In this document: positions 43,180-52,270 of the stretch, one piece after another
How positions within the stretch are numbered: position 1 is the first letter of the stretch
How the letters are laid out: each line of letters starts with the position of its first letter
Origin: Bradyrhizobium sp. CCH5-F6
GTDB taxonomy: Bacteria > Pseudomonadota > Alphaproteobacteria > Rhizobiales > Xanthobacteraceae
Reading direction: 5' to 3'
Assembly (NCBI RefSeq): GCF_001556045.1
Contig: NZ_LSIC01000022.1
Span: 1 to 64,000 of the forward strand
DNA: 64,000 nucleotides
The notes under the pieces: generated by a model
The model's input: only the letters and a program-made list of their open reading frames with translations
Database searches by the model: none
What the model was told of the DNA's origin: nothing
Position numbers and translations under genes: made by a program

Positions 43180-43869
43180 TCATCCGATCGCAAAATCGGC
43201 TGCCGTCTCGGCGTGAATGGCCGTCGTGTCGAACGTTTCGACCGAGGTGTCGTCCTGGCCGACCAGCATCGTGATCTCGGTGCAGCCGAGGATCATGCAT
43301 TCGGCGCCGCGGGCGACGAGGGCTGCCATCACCTCCTGGTAGCGACGGCGCGAGGGAGCGGCGACGTTCCCGAGGCAGAGCTCGTCGTAGATGATGCGGT
43401 TCACGTCCGCGCGCGCGTCGGCCGGAGGAATCAGCACGTCGAGATCATGCGCGCGCAACCGGTCGATGTAGAAATCCTGCTCCATCGTGAACTTGGTGCC
43501 GAGCAGCCCGACCCGCCGGTATCCCTTGGCCCGAATTCGCTGCGCCGTCGCGTCGCCGATGTGAATGAACGGAACGGCCACGCTCGATATGATCTCGGGT
43601 GCCAGTTTATGCATCGTGTTCGTGCAGAGCACGATTGCACGCGCCCCGGCGCTTTCGAGCCGCTGTGCGACCTCCGCCAGGCTGGCCGCTGCCTCCTGCC
43701 AGCGGCCGGCGTATTGCATTTGTTTGATCTCCTCGAAATCGTAGGAATACATCAACAAGGGTGCCGAATGCAGCTTGCCCATGCGATCGCGGACCCGCTC
43801 GTTGATCAGCTTGTAGTAGAGCGCGGTGCTCTCCCAGCTCATGCCCCCGATCAGGCCAATGGTTTGCAT
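43180..43869 (-). CDS. Aspartate/glutamate racemase family protein
   Basis: 229 aa from the ATG at 43869 (QTIGLIGGMSWESTALYYK); the open frame extends upstream but the conserved start is clear. The two catalytic cysteines are present: AIVLCTNTMHKL and CMILGCTEITMLV. IGLIGGMSWEST is diagnostic of the YgeA/aspartate racemase group. It is monocistronic. D-amino acids are relevant to the DadA-like oxidase encoded at 46757, but no linkage is shown. Confidence 0.93.
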   Translation of the reverse strand: MQTIGLIGGMSWESTALYYKLINERVRDRMGKLHSAPLLMYSYDFEEIKQMQYAGRWQEAAASLAEVAQRLESAGARAIVLCTNTMHKLAPEIISSVAVPFIHIGDATAQRIRAKGYRRVGLLGTKFTMEQDFYIDRLRAHDLDVLIPPADARADVNRIIYDELCLGNVAAPSRRRYQEVMAALVARGAECMILGCTEITMLVGQDDTSVETFDTTAIHAETAADFAIG

Positions 43870-44089
43870 TCGAGTGCTCCAGAACAGTTGCCTCGGCCGG
43901 ATCGTAGACGAAGACGCCGAAGCTCGGAAGCCGTCCCTTGATTGTGGCAGCTCCGCCGTGCCATCATTCCCTCGCGCCGATTTGATCCTCAGCTTGCGGG
44001 CGCATCTAAAAATGCAGCTAAAGAGAACCGCTATCCCTGCATCGTCCCGCATTGCGTGAGCCGTCGGCCATCTCGACTGGGAGGGCCAA

Positions 44090-44836
44090 ATGAAACTTGC
44101 TGCGATCGCGGATGTGCACGGGAATCGTCCGGCGCTGGACGCCGTCCTTGCGGACATTGCCGCGCTCGGTATCGACGACGTCGTGAACCTTGGAGACCAC
44201 GTCAGCGGACCGCTCGAGGCGGCCGGAACTGCAGACCTGCTCATCGAGCGGGGATTTCCGTCGGTGCGGGGAGATCAGGACCGCATCCTACTGGAGCTCC
44301 GGCAGGCGGGCACTTCCTCACGGAGCGATTTTCAACAGCTTGAGCGCAGGCATTTCGAGTGGATGGCTGATATGCCGTCCACTCTGATGTACAAAGACCG
44401 GGTGTTCCTGTGCCACGCATCGCCTACCAACGATGCTGCCTTCTGGCTCGACACGATAAGTGAGAGCGGTGTGGTGCGCGCCAGTTCGATCGAGGAGATC
44501 GAGGTCGAGGCCGAAGGGATCGATGCCCAAATCATCCTGTGCGGGCACACTCACATTCCAAGGATTGTTCGTCTGAGGGATGGGCGACTGGTCGTAAATC
44601 CCGGCAGCGTTGGGTTGCCCGGTTACGATGGAAGATTGCCTGTGCCTTACGTCGTCGAGCTCGGCACGCCTCACGCGTGCTACGCCATATTGGAGCATGC
44701 CGGAGGAGGCTGGTCCGCGAGCATCCGCTACGTGCCCTACGATAGCGCCGCCATGGCCGCACTGGCGCGCCGCAAGGGCATGCTCACCTGGGCGAGCGCG
44801 ATTGCAACCGGTTGGGTTCGGCCGGAGCGGAGTTAG
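44090..44836 (+). CDS. Metallophosphoesterase (YfcE/MJ0936-like)
   Basis: 248 aa. Calcineurin-type motifs are in order: AAIADVHGN (D-x-H), VVNLGDHVSG (GD), VRGDQDR in place of the usual GNHD, LCHASP, and ILCGHTHIPR (GHTH). NPGSVGLP is the typical end of the core. The Asn-to-Asp change in the GNHD motif could alter activity. The family hydrolyses phosphodiesters such as cyclic nucleotides or phospholipid headgroups; the substrate is unknown. Monocistronic. Confidence 0.9.
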   Translation: MKLAAIADVHGNRPALDAVLADIAALGIDDVVNLGDHVSGPLEAAGTADLLIERGFPSVRGDQDRILLELRQAGTSSRSDFQQLERRHFEWMADMPSTLMYKDRVFLCHASPTNDAAFWLDTISESGVVRASSIEEIEVEAEGIDAQIILCGHTHIPRIVRLRDGRLVVNPGSVGLPGYDGRLPVPYVVELGTPHACYAILEHAGGGWSASIRYVPYDSAAMAALARRKGMLTWASAIATGWVRPERS

Positions 44837-45090
44837 GCCGGCACCGGGTCAGAAAGGCACGCCGCGCTCCTCTGAAGCTGCGGAGCTCCAAGCTCTCCGG
44901 TATCTGTTCGCGGGCCTGGTCAAGCGGCCGCGGCACCGGCGGTCGTGCAAACGGCAGGGACGGGCATGCCGCCTGCGCAGGCTGCGAAAAGCCTTTCGAT
45001 CTTGCGCGTCCTGTCGGCCTGTCCTACGCCACCTCCGAACGAATTTTGCGAGGCGGTGAGGGGCATCGCCGAAGTCTCGAGGGAGCCGAC

Positions 45091-46752
45091 ATGACCATCC
45101 GCAACACCCGCACCGGGGGCCAGATCCTGATCGATCAGCTCGTCGCCCAAGGCGTCGAGCGCGTCACCTGCGTGCCGGGCGAGAGCTATCTGGCGGCGCT
45201 CGATGCGCTGCATGACAGCCCGATCGACGTCGTGATCTGCCGCGCCGAAGGTGGCGCGGCGATGATGGCGGAGGCCTATGGCAAGCTCACGGGGCGGCCT
45301 GGTGTCTGCTTCGTCACCCGCGGCCCCGGCGCGACCAATGCCAGCCACGGCGTCCACATCGCGATGCAGGATTCGACGCCGATGATCCTGTTCGTCGGCC
45401 AGGTCGATACCGGCATGCGCGAGCGCGAGGCGTTCCAGGAGCTCGACTACAAGGCGGTGTTCGGCACCATGGCGAAATGGGCGGTCGAGATCGATCGCCC
45501 CGACCGCATTCCGGAGCTGGTCGCGCGCGCCTTCCGCGTCGCCATGCAGGGCCGCCCGGGCCCGGTGGTGATCGCGCTGCCGGAGAACATGCTGACCGAG
45601 ACCGCCGCCGTGGCCGATGCCAAGCGCATCGAGCCCGCCGTCAGTTGGCCGGCGCCTGCCGATATCGAACGCGTCGGTGCGATGCTTGCGAGCGCAAAGG
45701 CGCCGCTCGTCATTCTCGGCGGCACACGCTGGACCGATGAGGCGACCAAGAGCATCGCGCGCTTTGCCGAGCGCTTCGATCTGCCCGTCGCGACCTCGTT
45801 CCGCCGGGCCTCGCTGATCGATGCCGATCATTCGCACTATGCCGGCGATCTCGGCATCGGCCCGAGCCCGGGCCTGAAGGCGCGCATCGAGGGCGCCGAT
45901 GTCATCCTGCTCATCGGCGGCCGCATGTCGGAGATGCCGTCCTCGTCCTACACGCTGCTGGACATTCCGACGCCGCAACAGAAGCTGATCCATGTGCACC
46001 CGGGCTCGGAAGAGCTCGGCCGGGTCTATCAGCCGGCGCTTGCGATCCAGGCGACGCCGGCCGCCTTCGCTGCCGCCGTCGAGCCGCTGAAGCCCGCCGG
46101 CGCGGTGGCCTGGAAGGGCGAGGCCGCCAAGGCACATGCCGATTATCTCGCCTGGACCGACAAGGCGCGCGAGCTGCCGGGCAGGTTCCAGTACGGCCAG
46201 GTGATGACCTGGCTGCGCGACCGCCTGCCGAAGGACGCCATCGTTTGCAACGGCGCCGGCAATTATGCCGGCTGGATCCATCGCCATCACCGCTTCCACA
46301 GCTTTGCGGCCCAGCTCGCGCCAACCTCGGGCTCGATGGGCTACGGTGTGCCGGCGGGCGTGATGGCAAAGCGGCACTATCCGGATCGCGTCGTCGTCGC
46401 CTTTGCCGGCGACGGCTGCATCCTGATGAATGGCCAGGAATTCGCGACAGCCGTGCAGTATGACGCGCCACTGATCGTCATCATCATCGACAATTCGCAA
46501 TACGGCACCATCCGCATGCACCAGGAGCGCGACTATCCCGGCCGCGTCGTCGGCACCCAGCTCAAGAACCCGGATTTCGCGATGTACGCGAAAGCGTTCG
46601 GCGGCCATGGTGAGCGCGTGGAGCGCACCGAAGAGTTCGCGCCGGCATTCGAGCGCGCGCTGGCCTCGGGCAAGCCGGCGATCCTCCACTGCATCATCGA
46701 TCCGCGCGCGATCTCGGTCGGCAAGGACTTCGTCCCTGCGGTGAAGGCTTAA
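45091..46752 (+). CDS. Thiamine-diphosphate enzyme, acetolactate-synthase-like
   Basis: 553 aa from the ATG at 45091. The catalytic Glu is in VTCVPGESYLAAL, the N-terminal PYR domain contains RPGVCFVTRGPGATNASHG, and the C-terminal TPP motif is FAGDGCILMNGQEF through IIIDNSQYG. A regulatory subunit gene is absent and biosynthetic ilvB genes are usually elsewhere, so it is more likely a catabolic decarboxylase or carboligase. It is 4 bp upstream of the DadA-like gene, forming an operon of four to five genes. Confidence 0.88.
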   Translation: MTIRNTRTGGQILIDQLVAQGVERVTCVPGESYLAALDALHDSPIDVVICRAEGGAAMMAEAYGKLTGRPGVCFVTRGPGATNASHGVHIAMQDSTPMILFVGQVDTGMREREAFQELDYKAVFGTMAKWAVEIDRPDRIPELVARAFRVAMQGRPGPVVIALPENMLTETAAVADAKRIEPAVSWPAPADIERVGAMLASAKAPLVILGGTRWTDEATKSIARFAERFDLPVATSFRRASLIDADHSHYAGDLGIGPSPGLKARIEGADVILLIGGRMSEMPSSSYTLLDIPTPQQKLIHVHPGSEELGRVYQPALAIQATPAAFAAAVEPLKPAGAVAWKGEAAKAHADYLAWTDKARELPGRFQYGQVMTWLRDRLPKDAIVCNGAGNYAGWIHRHHRFHSFAAQLAPTSGSMGYGVPAGVMAKRHYPDRVVVAFAGDGCILMNGQEFATAVQYDAPLIVIIIDNSQYGTIRMHQERDYPGRVVGTQLKNPDFAMYAKAFGGHGERVERTEEFAPAFERALASGKPAILHCIIDPRAISVGKDFVPAVKA

Positions 46753-46756
46753 GGCA

Positions 46757-48022
46757 ATGGCGGCCGGCCGCCACGTTGCCATCATCGGGGCCGGCGCGGT
46801 CGGTGTGATCAGCGCGATCGAGGCGCTGCGCGAGGGCCATCGCGTCACGCTGATCGACCCGGGCGAGCCCGGCGGCGAACAGGCCGCCAGTTACGGCAAC
46901 GCCGGCTGGCTGTCGTCGCATTCGGTGATCCCGCCGGCCGAGCCGGGCATCTGGAGGAAGGTGCCGGGATATCTCTTGGACCCGCTCGGTCCGCTCGCGA
47001 TCCGCTGGTCTTATCTGCCGAAGGCGTTGCCCTGGCTGATCAAGTATCTGCTCTCGGGCTGGACCGCGGCGCGGGTCGAGACGACGGCATTTGCGCTGCG
47101 CGACCTGCTGAAGGACGCACCGCTACTGCACCGGAAGCTCGCGGAAGAGGCCGGCGTGCCCGAGCTGATCGAGCGCAACGGCGTGATGCATGTCTTCCCG
47201 TCGCGCGGCAATTTCGACAACGATCTCGGCTGGCGCCTGCGCAAGAAGGTCGGCGTCCAGTGGCTGGAGCTCAACGCCGATGAGATGCGTCAGCGCGAGC
47301 CCGATCTGCATCCGCGCTACACCTTTGGCGTGGTGGTGGAGGAGGCTGGCCGCTGCCGCAACCCCGGGGCTTATGTCGCAGCTCTCGCGCAGCATGCGTT
47401 CGCGAGCGGTGCCAGGCACGTGCGGGCCAAGGCGACGGGACTCAAGCTCGATGGCAACAAGCTCGTAGCCGTCCTCACTGAGACCGGCGAGATCGCTTGC
47501 GATGCCGCTGTTGTCGCCGCCGGCGCGCGATCGAAGCAGCTCACCGCGTCGGTCGGCGATCCCCTCCCGCTCGAGACCGAGCGTGGCTATCACGTCGTGA
47601 TCGAGAACCCGGAGTCCGGCCCGCGCAGCTCGATGATGGCATCCGACGCCAAGATGGTCGTGAACTGGACCGACAAGGGTCTGCGCGCTGCCGGTACGGT
47701 CGAGATCGCCGGCCTGGAGGCAGCGCCGAACTGGAAGCGCGCCGAAATCCTGCGCAACCACCTCCTCAGCATGTTCCCAAAGCTGCCGAAGGACATTCCA
47801 GCCTCCCGCGTCAAGACCTGGTTCGGCCATCGTCCGAGCATGCCGGATGGACGTCCCTGCATCGGCTATGCGCGCGCCTCGCGCGACATCGTCTATGCCT
47901 TCGGCCACGGCCATGTCGGCCTGGTCGGCTCGGCCCGCACCGGCCGTCTCGTCGCACAGCTCCTGAGCGGCAAGCAGCCTGAGATTCCGCTCGGTCCCTT
48001 CGCGCCCGATCGTTTCCTGTGA
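46757..48022 (+). CDS. FAD-dependent D-amino-acid dehydrogenase-like protein
   Basis: 421 aa. The dinucleotide-binding start is VAIIGAGAVGVISAIEALRE, then GGEQAASYGNAGWLSSHSV typical of DadA, and the C-terminal GHRPSMPDGRPCIGYARASR with YAFGHGHVGLVGSARTG. The enzyme would oxidise a D-amino or imino acid at the membrane. Its place between a TPP enzyme and a racemase-like protein suggests conversion of an amino acid to a keto acid for further breakdown (inference). Confidence 0.9.
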   Translation: MAAGRHVAIIGAGAVGVISAIEALREGHRVTLIDPGEPGGEQAASYGNAGWLSSHSVIPPAEPGIWRKVPGYLLDPLGPLAIRWSYLPKALPWLIKYLLSGWTAARVETTAFALRDLLKDAPLLHRKLAEEAGVPELIERNGVMHVFPSRGNFDNDLGWRLRKKVGVQWLELNADEMRQREPDLHPRYTFGVVVEEAGRCRNPGAYVAALAQHAFASGARHVRAKATGLKLDGNKLVAVLTETGEIACDAAVVAAGARSKQLTASVGDPLPLETERGYHVVIENPESGPRSSMMASDAKMVVNWTDKGLRAAGTVEIAGLEAAPNWKRAEILRNHLLSMFPKLPKDIPASRVKTWFGHRPSMPDGRPCIGYARASRDIVYAFGHGHVGLVGSARTGRLVAQLLSGKQPEIPLGPFAPDRFL

Positions 48023-48032
48023 GATTTGCACC

Positions 48033-48776
48033 ATGACCGCTTCAGCAAATCCGTCCTCCCGCATCGCTCGTGGCGGCAAGGCCATCTATGGCGCACCGCT
48101 CGGCATCCTGATGCTTGAGGCGCGCTTCCCCCGCATTCCCGGTGACATGGGCAACGGCACCACCTGGCCGTTCCCCGTGCTCTATCGCGTGGTGAGTGGC
48201 GCTTCGCCGGAAAAGGTGGTGCTGAAGGGCGCAGCCGGCCTGCTGCCTGACTTCATCGACGCCGCCAGGGATCTGGTGCGGCTCGGGGCCGAAGCCATCA
48301 CCACCAATTGCGGCTTCCTCTCGCTGTTCCAGAAGGAGATCGCGGCGGCCGTCGGCGTTCCCGTTGCGACCTCGTCGCTGATGCAGGTGCCCTGGGTGCA
48401 AGCGACCTTGCCGCCGGGCAAGCGCGTCGGCCTCGTCACGGTGTCGGGCTCGACCTTGACGCCGGCCCATCTCGAAGGCGCCGGCGTGCCGCTCGACACG
48501 CCGCTGGTCGGCACCGAGAACGGCAAGGAGTTCTTCCGTGTCCTGATCAAGGCCGAGAAGGACGACATGGACGTCGCGCAGGCCGAACGGGACGTGGTCG
48601 AGGCCGGCAAGGAGCTCGTCGCGAAGAACCCAGACGTCGGCGCCATCGTGCTCGAATGCACCAACATGCCGCCTTATGCCGCAGCGCTTCAGGCCGAAGT
48701 CGGGCTGCCGGTCTACGACATCTATTCCATGATCACCTGGTTTCACGCCGGACTGCGCCCGCGCGTCTTTGCGTGA
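48033..48776 (+). CDS. Asp/Glu/hydantoin racemase-like protein
   Basis: 247 aa. Cysteines in the positions expected of two-base racemases: EAITTNCGFLSLFQ and IVLECTNMPPYAA. The N-terminus (GAPLGILMLEARFPRIPGDM) and VGLVTVSGSTLTPAHL fit a distinct Asp/Glu-racemase-fold subgroup. It could interconvert enantiomers for the upstream DadA-like enzyme; decarboxylase members of the fold exist too. It is 11 bp after the DadA-like gene. Confidence 0.85.
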   Translation: MTASANPSSRIARGGKAIYGAPLGILMLEARFPRIPGDMGNGTTWPFPVLYRVVSGASPEKVVLKGAAGLLPDFIDAARDLVRLGAEAITTNCGFLSLFQKEIAAAVGVPVATSSLMQVPWVQATLPPGKRVGLVTVSGSTLTPAHLEGAGVPLDTPLVGTENGKEFFRVLIKAEKDDMDVAQAERDVVEAGKELVAKNPDVGAIVLECTNMPPYAAALQAEVGLPVYDIYSMITWFHAGLRPRVFA

Positions 48777-48815
48777 ACGCGTCCGCGAGATCGTCACAAG
48801 TCCTGGAGCGAAACC

Positions 48816-49595
48816 ATGAAGCTATCCGGCAAGGTCGCCGCCATCACCGGCGCGGCGCGCGGCATCGGCAAGGCCTGCGCGAAGAGATTCCTGGATGACG
48901 GCGTCAAGGTCGTCATCTCCGATATCGATGCAGACGGCCTGGCGGCGACGGCCGCCGAGCTCGGCCGTCCCGATGCCTTGCGCACAATCGTCGGCAATGT
49001 CGCCAGGCGCGCTGACGTGGATCAGCTCGTCGCGACCGCCGTGAAGGAGTTCGGCCGGCTCGACATCATGGTCAATAATGCGGGCGTGGCCCGCAACCGG
49101 GACATCCTCGACATTACCGAAGAGGAGTTCGACGAGATCATCGGCATCAACCTGAAGGGCGCGTTCTTCGGCGTGCAGGCGGCGGCCAGGCAGATGATCG
49201 CGCAGGGCGGTGGCGGGGTCATCATCAACATGTCCTCGGTGAATGCGCTGCTGGCGATCCCGGCGCTGGCGACTTACGCGATGTCCAAGGGCGGCATGAA
49301 GCAGCTCACCTCGGTCGCCGCGGTGGCCCTGGCTCCGCACAATATCCGCGTGGTCGCGGTCGGGCCCGGCACGATCCTGACCGACATGGTGGCCTCATCC
49401 ATCTACACCTCGGAGGAGGCCCGCAAGACCGTGATGTCGCGGACGCCCGCCGGCCGCGGCGGCGAGCCGAGCGAGGTGGCGTCGGTCGTGGCGTTCCTCG
49501 CCAGCGACGATGCGTCGTATATTACGGGCCAGACGATCTATCCGGACGGTGGAAGGCTGATCCTGAATTATACGGTGCCTGTGAAGGACAAGTAG
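48816..49595 (+). CDS. Short-chain dehydrogenase/reductase
   Basis: 259 aa. Classical SDR motifs: TGAARGIGKA (cofactor binding), NNAGVA, catalytic Ser in IINMSSVNAL and Y-x-x-x-K in TYAMSKGG. The residue after beta-2 is Asp (VVISDIDADGL), favouring NAD(H). The C-terminal EVASVVAFLASDDASYITGQ is typical of 3-oxoacyl reductase-like SDRs. It is 39 bp after the racemase-like gene and probably ends the operon. Confidence 0.93.
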   Translation: MKLSGKVAAITGAARGIGKACAKRFLDDGVKVVISDIDADGLAATAAELGRPDALRTIVGNVARRADVDQLVATAVKEFGRLDIMVNNAGVARNRDILDITEEEFDEIIGINLKGAFFGVQAAARQMIAQGGGGVIINMSSVNALLAIPALATYAMSKGGMKQLTSVAAVALAPHNIRVVAVGPGTILTDMVASSIYTSEEARKTVMSRTPAGRGGEPSEVASVVAFLASDDASYITGQTIYPDGGRLILNYTVPVKDK

Positions 49596-49614
49596 GAAGC
49601 GCGCTGCATCTCCG

Positions 49615-49703
49615 TCGTCATGCCCGGGCTTGACCCGGGCATCCACGTCTTCCGGCGATTGTCGCGATGCGTGGATGGCCGGGACAAGCCCGGCCATGAC
49701 GGC
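49615..49703. repeat. Inverted pair of Bradyrhizobium-type palindromic repeats
   Basis: The first unit reads CGTCATGCCCGGGCTTG then CCCGGGCATCCACG; the second, about 30 bp later, reads GCGTGGATGGCCGGGACAAG then CCCGGCCATGACGG. Outer arms GTCATG and ATCCACG are complementary between units. It lies between the convergent SDR and IclR genes, the usual position for such elements. Confidence 0.82.
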
Positions 49704-49716
49704 GTGGCTCAGACTC

Positions 49717-50511
49717 TCACTCCGCCGCGACCGTCATGCCGTGGCCGAGCCGTTTCGAGATGCCGCCGGCGCAGTCGCGCAGCGCATGCGCGATCGGGCT
49801 GTCCCAGCGCGCATCGAACGTGCCTTCCGGCCCCATCGCGGTGATGACCAGCGCGACGTGGCCGGAATGGTCGAACACCGGCGCCGAGAATGCGTTGACG
49901 CCGGGCAGGGGATCGCCGAGCGCGCGGGCAAGGCCGTGCTTGCGGACTTCGGCGAGCATCTCGGCGACCTTCGCGCCTTTCACCGCGCGCTTCGGATTGT
50001 AGCCGACGCCGTGACGATCGAGCCCGCTTTCGAGCGCGGCAGTGATCGTCTTCTCCGGCAGGAACGCCGCAAAGGCGCGGCCCGTCGCGGTCTCCAGCAG
50101 TGCCATCACCGAACCGGCCCGCATCACGATATGCACCGGCTGGGCCGGCTCTTCGAGTTGCACCACGGTTGGACCGTACGTGCCCCAGACGGCGAGCGAG
50201 ACTGCATGTCCGATCTGGTTCGCGAGCGCCGCGATCCTAGGACGCGCGATGCGCACGCCCGAGAGACGGCGCAGGCTGATCAGGCCGAGCTCCAGCGCCA
50301 GCGCGCCGATTTCGTAGCGGCCGGTGGTCTCGTCCTGCTCGATCAGGCCGATGCGGGAGAAGCTGGCGAGATAGGGATGCGCCTTGGCGGGCGTCATGCC
50401 GGCTTCGCGGGCGAGATCGCGCAGCATCATCGGCTCGCCGCTCCTCGCGAGCGCGCGGAGCAATTCGCCGCCGACCTCGATCGACTGGATGCCGCGGCTT
50501 TCCCTCTTCAT
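49717..50511 (-). CDS. IclR-family transcriptional regulator
   Basis: 264 aa. N-terminal winged helix (GIQSIEVGGELLRALARSGE, LRDLAREAGMTPAKAHPYLA) and C-terminal effector-binding domain with ATGRAFAAFLPE and AFSAPVFDHSGHVALVITAM. IclR proteins sense small organic acids and control adjacent catabolic genes; candidates here are both the minus-strand flavoprotein/binding-protein pair and the convergent TPP-enzyme operon. It lies 17 bp downstream of the flavoprotein gene. Confidence 0.94.
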   Translation of the reverse strand: MKRESRGIQSIEVGGELLRALARSGEPMMLRDLAREAGMTPAKAHPYLASFSRIGLIEQDETTGRYEIGALALELGLISLRRLSGVRIARPRIAALANQIGHAVSLAVWGTYGPTVVQLEEPAQPVHIVMRAGSVMALLETATGRAFAAFLPEKTITAALESGLDRHGVGYNPKRAVKGAKVAEMLAEVRKHGLARALGDPLPGVNAFSAPVFDHSGHVALVITAMGPEGTFDARWDSPIAHALRDCAGGISKRLGHGMTVAAE

Positions 50512-50528
50512 GCGCCTCCTGGCGTGGC

Positions 50529-52262
50529 TTACGCCGCGTTGCGCTTGGCGGCGTTGTCGGCGAGATGCCGGCCGGCAATGTAGCCGAAGGTCAGCGCCGG
50601 CCCAAGCGTGATGCCGGCGCCGGGATAGTTGCCGCCCATGATGCTCGCCATGTCGTTGCCGGCGGCATAGAGCCCGGGAATCACACGGCCCTCGGCGTCG
50701 AGCGCGCGGGCGTTCTCGTCGGTGACGATGCCGGCATAGGTGCCGAGATCGCCGACCACCATCTTGATCGCGTAAAACGGCCCGTTCTCGATCGGCGCGA
50801 CGCAGGGGTTGGGGCCGTGCATCGCGTCGCCCTGGTAGCGGTTATAGGCTTTCGAGCCCTTACCGAAGGCGGCATCGTGACCCAGCGGCGCGGTCGCATT
50901 GAACTGCCTGACCGTTTCGACGAACGCCTTGGCATCGATCCCGGCCTTGGCCGCCAGTGCCTCCAGCGTGTCGCCGCGCATGAGATAGCCGGTATTTAGG
51001 TGATGACCCAGCGGCATCGGGAAGGGCGGCACGCAGCCCAGGCCGTATTTGCGCAACGTCTTGTGATCGCAGACGAGGAAGGCCGCGATCTCCTCGCCGG
51101 GCCTGGCAGCCTTGATCATGGCCTGGACGAAGTCGTGATAGGAGTTGCCTTCATTGGCAAAACGTTTGCCGTCGCGCATCACCGCGATCACGCCGGGTTT
51201 GGCGCGATCGATGAAATGCGGCATCACGCCCTTCGAGCCGTCCTTGCGCGTGGTCAGCGACACCGGCACCCAGGCTGCCGCATTCGGCAGGCGATCCTCG
51301 ACATGCCCGCCGGCGGCTTCCGCCAGACGCAGTCCATCCCCGGTGTTGCCGGTCGGCCCCGGCGAATAATGCTCGTTGCCGGTCGGTGCATGCGGAAACA
51401 TCTTCTTGCGCCGTGCCACATCATGCGGAAAACCGCCGCAGGCGAGCACGACGCCCTGACGCGCACGCACGCGCACGTCGCGTCCATCGCGCGAGACGAT
51501 GGCGCCGGTGACGGTGCCATTCTCGACCGTCAGCTCGCGCACCGGCGAGGACAGCCACATCGGAATCTTCAGATCGAGCGCGGATTTTGCGAGACGCCCC
51601 GCCAGCGCGTTGCCGTTGGTCAGCGTCATGCCGCGGCCGTAGCGCAATACGTCCATCAGATGCCGCGACAGGCGCTTGGCGACGTAGGCCGCCGAGGTCA
51701 GCGACTTCGTCACCCGCATGAAATGGATGATCTCCTTGCCGCTTCCCAGCATCATGCCGAACACGGTCAGCTCGGGCAGCGGCATGCCCAGCGTCTTGAT
51801 GAGGTCGCCGAGCTCGCGCCCGTCGAACGGGCGCGTCACCATGGAGCGGCCGCCCTGGGCGCCGCCGGGTGCCTCCGCGTGATAATCCGGAAACACCAGC
51901 GGCATGTCGAAGCGCAACGCGGTCTTGGAGGTGAAGAAATCGACCGCCTCGGGGCCGGCGCTCAGGAAGGCATCGACGCGCGCGGCGTCGTAATTGTTGC
52001 CGGCTTCGTGGCGAAGATAGGTGCGGGCCTGTTCCGGCGTCTCCTCGATGCCGTAGGCTTTCGCCAGCGACGTCCCGGGAATCCAGAGCCAGCCGCCGGA
52101 GCGCGCGGTGGTGCCGCCGAAGCGCGGCTCCTTCTCGACGATCAGCACATCGAGGCCGCGATGGCGCGCGGTGATCGCGGCCGACATGCCGGAGCAGCCC
52201 GATCCGGCCACGAGCACGTCGCACTCGTAAGTCTCAATGGCGCTATGCTCGGTGCCGGTCAT
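50529..52262 (-). CDS. FAD-dependent oxidoreductase, 3-ketosteroid-dehydrogenase/fumarate-reductase type
   Basis: 577 aa. N-terminal FAD motif VLVAGSGCSGMSAAITARHR with IVEKEPRFGGTTARSGG, and the C-terminal GNYPGAGITLGPALTFGYIA that closes the FAD site. The middle carries MVTRPFDGRELGDL and VVLACGGFPHD. The family includes KstD and soluble fumarate reductases, which add or remove hydrogen at activated C-C bonds. Substrate unknown. It is 8 bp downstream of the binding-protein gene. Confidence 0.9.
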   Translation of the reverse strand: MTGTEHSAIETYECDVLVAGSGCSGMSAAITARHRGLDVLIVEKEPRFGGTTARSGGWLWIPGTSLAKAYGIEETPEQARTYLRHEAGNNYDAARVDAFLSAGPEAVDFFTSKTALRFDMPLVFPDYHAEAPGGAQGGRSMVTRPFDGRELGDLIKTLGMPLPELTVFGMMLGSGKEIIHFMRVTKSLTSAAYVAKRLSRHLMDVLRYGRGMTLTNGNALAGRLAKSALDLKIPMWLSSPVRELTVENGTVTGAIVSRDGRDVRVRARQGVVLACGGFPHDVARRKKMFPHAPTGNEHYSPGPTGNTGDGLRLAEAAGGHVEDRLPNAAAWVPVSLTTRKDGSKGVMPHFIDRAKPGVIAVMRDGKRFANEGNSYHDFVQAMIKAARPGEEIAAFLVCDHKTLRKYGLGCVPPFPMPLGHHLNTGYLMRGDTLEALAAKAGIDAKAFVETVRQFNATAPLGHDAAFGKGSKAYNRYQGDAMHGPNPCVAPIENGPFYAIKMVVGDLGTYAGIVTDENARALDAEGRVIPGLYAAGNDMASIMGGNYPGAGITLGPALTFGYIAGRHLADNAAKRNAA

Positions 52263-52270
52263 GTCTCACC